DNA of 64,000 bases from positions 1 through 64,000 of the forward strand of contig NZ_JACJVR010000128.1 in NCBI RefSeq assembly GCF_014212175.1, given 5' to 3'. Positions within the stretch are counted from its first letter, which is position 1. Every line of letters begins with the position of its first letter. Below, in pieces: positions 59,079-64,000 of this stretch. Both the position numbers and the translations under genes were made by a program. The notes beneath the pieces were generated by a model, which was not told where the DNA came from, did no database searches, and was given only the letters and a program-made list of their open reading frames with translations. Source of the DNA: Cohnella xylanilytica (GTDB lineage: Bacteria; Bacillota; Bacilli; Paenibacillales; Paenibacillaceae).

Positions 59079-59510
59079 TCCGGAAAGTTCGCCGTAAGCC
59101 GGGTTCTGTACTTCCGGTGGTATCGCGGACCGGGCGGTCCTCCCACGGATGGAAGCGACAATCATCTTTCTAGGCCTGCCGTTGCCGACAGGCTCAAGCG
59201 ACCAACCCGAACGCGCCCCGGGCAAGGGCTGCGGCCTCGAGAGCCGCCGCGTTCTCTTCGGTCTTGCTCCAGATGGGGTTTACCAGGAACAGGGTCGCCC
59301 ATGCTCCTCGTGGTCTCTTACACCACGGTTCCATCCTTGCCTGTTTCTCATCTCCCACTAAGCAGGGACGAGATCATCGGCGGTCCATTTCTGTGGCACT
59401 ATCCTTCGGCTCGCGCCGACTGGACGTTATCCAGCATCCTGCCCTGTGGAGCCCGGACTTTCCTCTCGCGGCTAGCGCCGCCAGCGATTGTCTGTCGAAC
59501 TTTCCGATGT
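59079..59510 (-). ncRNA. rnpB: RNase P RNA (looks like class A)
   Basis: Catalytic RNA of RNase P, which matures tRNA 5' ends. The ends pair as stem P1 (CGGAAAGTTCG at the 5' end, complementary CGAACTTTCCG at the 3' end). Conserved blocks on the minus strand are GAGGAAAGTCCGGGCTCC (near the 5' end), CAGGGCAGGATGCTGG, the CCA-binding loop GGTAAACCCCATCTGGAGC, CCTAGAAAGATGATTG and the 3' ACAGAACCCGGCTTACGG. The loop and P15-P17 layout follow the E. coli-like class A rather than the Bacillus class B. Exact ends are estimated from P1. Confidence 0.95.
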
Positions 59511-59519
59511 GCAACGTCT

Positions 59520-59548
59520 AGTATAGCGCGAATCGGCTTCGGATACAA
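59520..59548 (-). promoter_or_regulatory. rnpB: Promoter of rnpB
   Basis: Minus strand: -35 TTGTAT (59543-59548), 17-bp spacer, -10 TATACT (59520-59525). Start expected near 59513, in agreement with the P1 stem. Confidence 0.65.
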
Positions 59549-59585
59549 CGGCAAGTCGTTGACAACTTTGCCAGCGATCCGCGCT

Positions 59586-60701
59586 TCAGCGAAGCTTGAA
59601 CGGCTCCGTGTCGAACCGGGATGCGATCGCTTCGGTCGCGTAGCCCTTCTCCCTGAGCCTCTCTTGAAGCCACTCGGCCGTCTTCGGCTTCATGATCTTC
59701 TCCGCGTTATGCCCGGGATCGACGATCATAAGTCCCATCGCGTCCGCGTCGTGCGCCGTATGGTAGTCGATGTCCCCGGTGACGAGGACGTCCGCTCCCG
59801 CGAACTTGGCGTGCCGGATATACCGCGAGCCGGAGCCTCCCAGCACGGCGACCTTGCGCACCTGCCGCGAGCCATCTCCGACGACGCGGACGAACGGAAC
59901 GTCGAACGCCGCCTTGACTCTCTCCGCGAACGCGTCCAGCGACTCCGGCTCCGGAAGCGTTCCGACCCGGCCCAGACCGAACGACCGCCCCTTCAGGTCC
60001 ATCGGATATAGATCGTAAGCGACTTCCTCGTACGGATGCGCCTTCAGCATGGCTTGGATGACGGCGCGGTGAACGCTGCTTGGAACGACCGTCTCGATCC
60101 GCACCTCCGAAGCCGTCTCCAGCTTGCCCTGCTGCCCGAGATACGGATTGGTCCCCTCCCGCGGCAGGAACGTCCCCTTCCCTTCGACGTTGAAGCTGCA
60201 ATGGCTGTAGTTGCCGATCCAGCCGGCTCCCGCCCCGAACATCGCGCTGCGAACCGCGTCTTGATGGGTCTCCGGCACGAAGACGGCCAGCTTGAACAGC
60301 TTGTCGGTATGGACCTCCTCCAGCACGCCCCGTCCCTCGAGGCCGAGCGCCTCGGCCATCCAGTCGTTCATGCCGCCTTCCGCCGTGTCCAGGTTCGTAT
60401 GGGCCACGTATACGGCGATGTCGTTGCGAAGCAAGCTCGCCATGAGAGCTCCTTCCGGCGTATCGGTCTGCAGATGCTTCAGCGGCCGGTACAAGGGGGC
60501 ATGGTGGGCGATAATCAGCTCCGCGCCGAGTTCCGCCGCTTCCTCGGCGACGGCCCGGGTGACGTCCAGCGCCACCAGAACCCGCTTCACCTCCTTGCGA
60601 AGCGAGCCGACCTGCAATCCGATCCGGTCGTCCGGCACCGCGTAATGCTTTGGCGCCAGCTTCTCCATCAGTTGGATGATCGTCTCTCCGCGCGCCAGCA
60701 T
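59586..60701 (-). CDS. Nif3-like dinuclear metal-centre protein (YqfO type)
   Basis: 371 aa with the Nif3 fold: DDRIGLQVGSLRKEVKRVLVALDVT, AELIIAHHAPLYRPLKHLQ, DTPEGALMASLLRNDIAVYVAHTN and C-terminal AGADVLVTGDIDYHTAHDAD hold the metal-binding His/Asp/Glu. The middle (about 125-235) is the PII/CutA-like insert seen in B. subtilis YqfO. Molecular activity is not settled for the family. ATG at 60701 (MLARGETIIQ); the end of trmK overlaps its start by 34 bp, as expected for this conserved gene pair. Confidence 0.93.
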   Translation of the reverse strand: MLARGETIIQLMEKLAPKHYAVPDDRIGLQVGSLRKEVKRVLVALDVTRAVAEEAAELGAELIIAHHAPLYRPLKHLQTDTPEGALMASLLRNDIAVYVAHTNLDTAEGGMNDWMAEALGLEGRGVLEEVHTDKLFKLAVFVPETHQDAVRSAMFGAGAGWIGNYSHCSFNVEGKGTFLPREGTNPYLGQQGKLETASEVRIETVVPSSVHRAVIQAMLKAHPYEEVAYDLYPMDLKGRSFGLGRVGTLPEPESLDAFAERVKAAFDVPFVRVVGDGSRQVRKVAVLGGSGSRYIRHAKFAGADVLVTGDIDYHTAHDADAMGLMIVDPGHNAEKIMKPKTAEWLQERLREKGYATEAIASRFDTEPFKLR

Positions 60702-61477
60702 GCGAGCACCTCCTTCAAGGTTCGAATCGTCTCTTCCCATTCCGAGGCCTTCCTGGCGGCCTCCTCGGCCGTAGAGCGGCGAAGCTGGCCGAGAATATGC
60801 TCCCGCTTGGCGATCTCCGCCTCCCACTTCCGTCCGAACGCCCCGTCAGCGCCCCGCAGCAGCAGCGGACCCATCAGCTCGAGCAAGGGCCGGGCGATCG
60901 CGGGGACGCAAGGGGCGAGCAGTCCGGAATCGTACAGCTCCGCGTTCCGCCGATCCGCTTCCTCCTTCCCGGCGCGAACCGCCCGAAGGATCGTGTACGT
61001 CTCTCCGTCCTCTTCCACGAGCCGCTCGCGGTCGAGCACGTACGAGCGTTCGATCAGCCAATGGCGGACTTGGTCCTCGGCCACGTGGGGAGACAGGATC
61101 AGCGTATGGACCGCGTCGAGCCGGGCTCCGGCCGCTTCCAGCAGCCGCACCATCAAGCTGCCCCCCATGCCGGCGATGCACACCGCGTCGACCTCTCCCG
61201 GCTCCAGCACCGTCAAGCCGTCTCCATGGCGCACCGATACTTTGCCCGTCAGCCCGGCCGCGGCCACCTGCCGACGCGCCGCCTCGACGGGTCCTTTGTG
61301 AACGTCCCCGGCCACCGCGAACGGAACCTTCCCCGATCTCGCGAGATGAACCGGCAGCAGCGCGTGGTCCGTTCCGATATCGGCGAAGCGCGCGCCTTCG
61401 GGAACGCATTCGGCGAGCGCGGACAACCGGTCGGACAGCTTCACGTCCGCCTCTTCGTACCTTTTCGTATCCGTCAT
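60668..61477 (-). CDS. trmK: tRNA (adenine-N1)-22 methyltransferase TrmK
   Basis: 269 aa. SAM-dependent enzyme that makes m1A22 in tRNA. Motif I is FADIGTDHALLPVHLARSG; then AVAGDVHKGPVEAARRQVAA, VCIAGMGGSLMVRLLE, LILSPHVAEDQVRHWL and the coiled C-terminal helical region. The ATG at 61477 forms an ATGA overlap with the upstream membrane-protein gene, so translation is likely coupled. Long in-frame upstream sequence is a shadow of that gene. Confidence 0.95.
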   Translation of the reverse strand: MTDTKRYEEADVKLSDRLSALAECVPEGARFADIGTDHALLPVHLARSGKVPFAVAGDVHKGPVEAARRQVAAAGLTGKVSVRHGDGLTVLEPGEVDAVCIAGMGGSLMVRLLEAAGARLDAVHTLILSPHVAEDQVRHWLIERSYVLDRERLVEEDGETYTILRAVRAGKEEADRRNAELYDSGLLAPCVPAIARPLLELMGPLLLRGADGAFGRKWEAEIAKREHILGQLRRSTAEEAARKASEWEETIRTLKEVLACWRAERRSSN

Positions 61478-62313
61478 GATTCTACAACCCATTCCATCCA
61501 ATGTTTTCGGAACCGATATAACGCCAAGCCGAGCGCCGCCGTCTTCACGAGCAGCCCCGCTTGAATCCACCTCTCGTCCAGATGGCGAAGAGCCGAATAC
61601 AGCTCCGGCATGTACCAGAGGACGAGCGCCGTGGCGAACATGACCGTGCCCGCCGAGCGGAACTTCACGTGCATGAACCAGCTGATCCAGCCGAACAGCA
61701 GCGAAGCGGGCAGCCAGAACAGCTGCACCTGCAGGGCGCTCGGATCGGGAATTCGGCGGCCGAGCAGCCAGGCGTACAGCACGATGATCGCCAGCCAGCC
61801 GAACCAATGCAGCAGGCCGAACCGCAGCGCGATGCCGCACCCGATCCAGACGAGCGCGCAGATCATAAGCAGCGCGATCGGGCCGCCTCCGGTCCCCCAG
61901 CCGTGCAGATGCAGCAGCTCGACTCCGGTTCCCAGCAGGAACAGCATGCCCGCTCCGAGCAGCAAATACGCCCGCAGCGGCAGCCGCTCCCGCCAATAGG
62001 CGCCCCCGGCCACGAAGCCGGCGGTTCCGAGGCCGATAAGGCCGATTTGCAATGCAAGGGGAAACGCGCTAAAATGAAGTACAATCAAACAGATCAAGAC
62101 AAAAATTCCAAATGCAAACAGCCATTGCTTGCGCGTGGCCTGGCCGATCTTCTGAACCGCGAGTCCCACGACGTTCTTCGGACGATCGTCCAGATCGTCG
62201 AGATACAGATTCTGCAGGAAGTCGCAGTACTGCTCGGGAAGCATCTTCCCCCGCCGCCAGGATTCGATCTCTTTGACGATCAATTTCTTCTTCTCATCTT
62301 CCGATACGGGCAT
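61474..62313 (-). CDS. Predicted multi-pass membrane protein in the rpoD-trmK interval
   Basis: 279 aa. An acidic cytoplasmic N-terminus (MPVSEDEKKKLIVKEIESWR, then PEQYCDFLQNLYLDDLDD) is followed by about eight to ten hydrophobic segments. Family not recognised with certainty (resembles DUF2157-like proteins). ATG at 62313 is chosen because GAGAGGAG precedes it; a longer frame would run through the rpoD terminator. It is translationally coupled to trmK. Function unknown. Confidence 0.8.
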   Translation of the reverse strand: MPVSEDEKKKLIVKEIESWRRGKMLPEQYCDFLQNLYLDDLDDRPKNVVGLAVQKIGQATRKQWLFAFGIFVLICLIVLHFSAFPLALQIGLIGLGTAGFVAGGAYWRERLPLRAYLLLGAGMLFLLGTGVELLHLHGWGTGGGPIALLMICALVWIGCGIALRFGLLHWFGWLAIIVLYAWLLGRRIPDPSALQVQLFWLPASLLFGWISWFMHVKFRSAGTVMFATALVLWYMPELYSALRHLDERWIQAGLLVKTAALGLALYRFRKHWMEWVVES

Positions 62314-62344
62314 CAGGCTTGTCTCCTCTCGTCCCTTCTGGAAC

Positions 62345-62376
62345 AAAAAGACCTTCAACCGTCTCGGCAGAAGGTC
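62345..62376 (-). terminator. Terminator of the dnaG-rpoD operon
   Basis: Minus strand: 7-bp arms GACCTTC (62370-62376) and GAAGGTC (62350-62356), 13-nt loop, then five T. About 30 bp after the rpoD stop codon. Confidence 0.75.
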
Positions 62377-62404
62377 ATCTCAACAGGCTAATACCTGTAT
62401 CGGC

Positions 62405-63529
62405 TTATTCGAGGAAATCCTTTAGCCTTTTGCTCCGGCTCGGGTGGCGCAGCTTGCGAAGAGCCTTCGCTTCGATCTGGCGAATCCGTTCGCGGGTAAC
62501 GCCGAACACCTTGCCCACTTCCTCCAGCGTCCGCGTCCGTCCGTCGTCGAGGCCGAAGCGCAGCCGCAGCACGTTCTCTTCCCGTTCGGTCAACGTATCC
62601 AGCACGTCTTCCAATTGTTCCTTGAGCAGCTCGTAAGCGGCGGCGTCCGCCGGGGCCAGCGCTTCCTGGTCCTCGATGAAGTCTCCCAGATGAGAGTCGT
62701 CCTCTTCCCCGATCGGCGTCTCGAGCGACACCGGCTCTTGGGCGATCTTCATGATCTCGCGGACTTTGTCCACGCTCAGCTCCATCTGCTCGGCGATCTC
62801 TTCCGGCGTCGGCTCGCGTCCGAGCTCCTGAAGCAGCTGGCGGGACACGCGGATGAGCTTGTTGATCGTCTCCACCATATGCACCGGAATCCGGATCGTG
62901 CGGGCCTGGTCGGCGATGGCGCGGGTAATGGCCTGACGAATCCACCAGGTCGCGTACGTGCTGAACTTGAAGCCCTTCATATGGTCGAACTTCTCGACGG
63001 CCTTCAGCAAGCCCATGTTGCCTTCCTGGATGAGGTCGAGGAACAGCATGCCTCGTCCGACGTAGCGCTTGGCGATGCTGACGACGAGACGGAGGTTGGC
63101 TTCGGCCAGCCTCTTCTTCGCTTCTTCGGCTTCGTGCCCGCCAAGCTCGATCTTCTTCGCCAATTCGACTTCGTCGTCGGCGGCGAGCAGCGGGACTCGT
63201 CCGATCTCCTTCAGATACATCCGAACGGGATCGTTAATCTTGATTCCGGGAGGCAGGCTGAGGTCGTCGTCGAAGTTGAATTCGTCGTGGCCCTCTTCGT
63301 CGTTGCCGCGTCCAAGCTCGTCGTGATCGTTGACCACCTCGATGCCGTGGTCCGCCAGTTGCTCGAAGAAATCGTCGATTTGGTCCGCGTCTTGATCGTA
63401 TGGAGACAGCTTCTCCATGATGTCTTTATAGGTCAGGGCGCCCTTCTTCTTGCCCTGCTCCATCATCTGGGCTTTGACTTGCTCCAGCGTCAGTTCCGTC
63501 TCCAACCCGGTGTGTTGATCGTTCGCCAT
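62405..63529 (-). CDS. rpoD: Primary sigma factor RpoD (SigA)
   Basis: 374 aa. Region 1.1 at the N-terminus, an acidic stretch (EEGHDEFNFDDDLSL), region 1.2 NDPVRMYLKEIGRVPLL, region 2 with the core-binding and -10-recognition helices (LRLVVSIAKRYVGRGMLFLD and FSTYATWWIRQAITRAIADQ), region 3 and region 4.2 (LEEVGKVFGVTRERIRQIEA). Standard vegetative sigma factor, length typical of Bacilli. ATG at 63529, with GGAGGGAG upstream; a 31-codon longer frame runs into dnaG and is rejected. Confidence 0.97.
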   Translation of the reverse strand: MANDQHTGLETELTLEQVKAQMMEQGKKKGALTYKDIMEKLSPYDQDADQIDDFFEQLADHGIEVVNDHDELGRGNDEEGHDEFNFDDDLSLPPGIKINDPVRMYLKEIGRVPLLAADDEVELAKKIELGGHEAEEAKKRLAEANLRLVVSIAKRYVGRGMLFLDLIQEGNMGLLKAVEKFDHMKGFKFSTYATWWIRQAITRAIADQARTIRIPVHMVETINKLIRVSRQLLQELGREPTPEEIAEQMELSVDKVREIMKIAQEPVSLETPIGEEDDSHLGDFIEDQEALAPADAAAYELLKEQLEDVLDTLTEREENVLRLRFGLDDGRTRTLEEVGKVFGVTRERIRQIEAKALRKLRHPSRSKRLKDFLE

Positions 63530-63563
63530 TTCCGACTCCCTCCTCCCCGAATCCGCAGCGGCT

Positions 63564-64000
63564 TCAGCCCTCTTTGCGCTGCTTCTCCAGGGCGATAATC
63601 TCTGTTCCAATTTGTACGGCACGCATAATGTCGCCGGCCCGTTCCGCCCGCAGCATCTCGTCTTTCTTGCTCTCGATGTCGCGCGTCAGCGCCGCCTGGC
63701 CGATCGTGCGGAGACAATCCTCCAGCACCCTCTCGTCGAAGGGGGTATCTTCCAGCGCGATGGCGCTCGCCGCGCGCTCCAAGCGGTCGTCCTGAAGGAA
63801 CGCGATGAACCTGCCGACGTCCGGATCGTTGCCTTGCGAATAATATCCATATAAGTAAGCGGCGAGAGCCGCGTGATCCTCTACGAGAAAACGGTCCCCG
63901 AGCCGGTTCTGAACGAGGATGGCCGTCTGTGCATCCTGCATCATCCAGGAGATGAGCTGCCGTTCCGCTTGAACGAACGCCGGCCCAAGAGGAGGGTGTT
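63564..64000 (-). CDS. dnaG: DNA primase DnaG, C-terminal part (partial)
   Basis: The 3' end of dnaG runs off the right edge of the window; about 145 codons are visible, including the part before the first in-window ATG (PPLGPAFVQAERQLISWMMQ). This is the helical DnaB-binding domain (VEDHAALAAYLYGYYSQGND, PFDERVLEDCLRTIGQAALT). The catalytic TOPRIM and zinc domains are outside. It ends about 35 bp upstream of rpoD, the usual macromolecular-synthesis operon order. Confidence 0.93.
   Translation of the reverse strand, partial: HPPLGPAFVQAERQLISWMMQDAQTAILVQNRLGDRFLVEDHAALAAYLYGYYSQGNDPDVGRFIAFLQDDRLERAASAIALEDTPFDERVLEDCLRTIGQAALTRDIESKKDEMLRAERAGDIMRAVQIGTEIIALEKQRKEG

Noticed and set aside
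59010..59585. Protein-coding frames in the interval after bdbC
   Set aside because: All overlap the RNase P RNA and its promoter, which explain the sequence fully.

Overview
The window is GC-rich, spore-former-type Firmicute chromosome, most likely a Paenibacillaceae member (Cohnella or Paenibacillus type). The sequence supports this with bacillithiol synthesis (BshC), the prespore regulator RsfA, Bacillus-type small families (YlaH, YlaJ/YhcN, YpuI, DUF2626, DUF3397, DUF1540), a nifS-thiI pair, and a dnaG-rpoD-(membrane protein)-trmK-nif3 block followed by rnpB. Most genes lie on the minus strand. I see no tRNA, rRNA, IS element, prophage or CRISPR array.

Region 1 (about 1.3-23.1 kb) is the accessory part and the most interesting. 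It is a co-directional catabolic island read leftwards. It begins with an operon of a RutA-like flavin monooxygenase, a RutB-like cysteine hydrolase, an M20 amidohydrolase and a TetR regulator that carries an extra flavodoxin-like domain. Next come an amidohydrolase-2 protein, a Rieske ferredoxin and a DeoR regulator, behind a near-consensus promoter. Last is a very long gene string: a sugar-type ABC importer, a Rieske ring-hydroxylating oxygenase, a two-module VOC dioxygenase-like protein, acetamidase/formamidase, FGGY kinase, SDR dehydrogenase, a gamma-glutamyltransferase without a visible export signal, BtpA/SgcQ protein, DUF1349 protein, YqhD/YugJ-type alcohol dehydrogenase, HAD hydrolase and a YumC-type ferredoxin-NADP reductase. 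The enzymes could import and dismantle a substrate with sugar or polyol, amide and aromatic or heterocyclic parts. I know of no described pathway with this gene set.

Region 2 (23.3-34.2 kb) holds a bshC-ahcY operon, a lower-GC divergent TetR/ketopantoate-reductase-like pair with a palindrome at its start, and an oppABCDF oligopeptide importer with a hairpin between oppA and oppB.

Region 3 (34.8-44.9 kb) has DUF3397, panE, rsfA, DUF2626, a MidA methyltransferase, a secreted coiled-coil protein, an orphan binding-protein-like protein, a small unknown protein, a 15-bp tandem repeat, phoH (ylaK), a ylaJ-type lipoprotein, and a possible small gene or RNA with its own promoter and terminator.

Region 4 (44.9-64 kb) is housekeeping: an LCP cell-wall ligase, typA, two TerC proteins, thiI and its cysteine desulfurase, a lytic transglycosylase with a GLSG-repeat linker, ypuI, an S8 protease, a BdbD/BdbC disulfide pair, rnpB (which looks class A), the nif3, trmK and rpoD genes, and the 3' end of dnaG.
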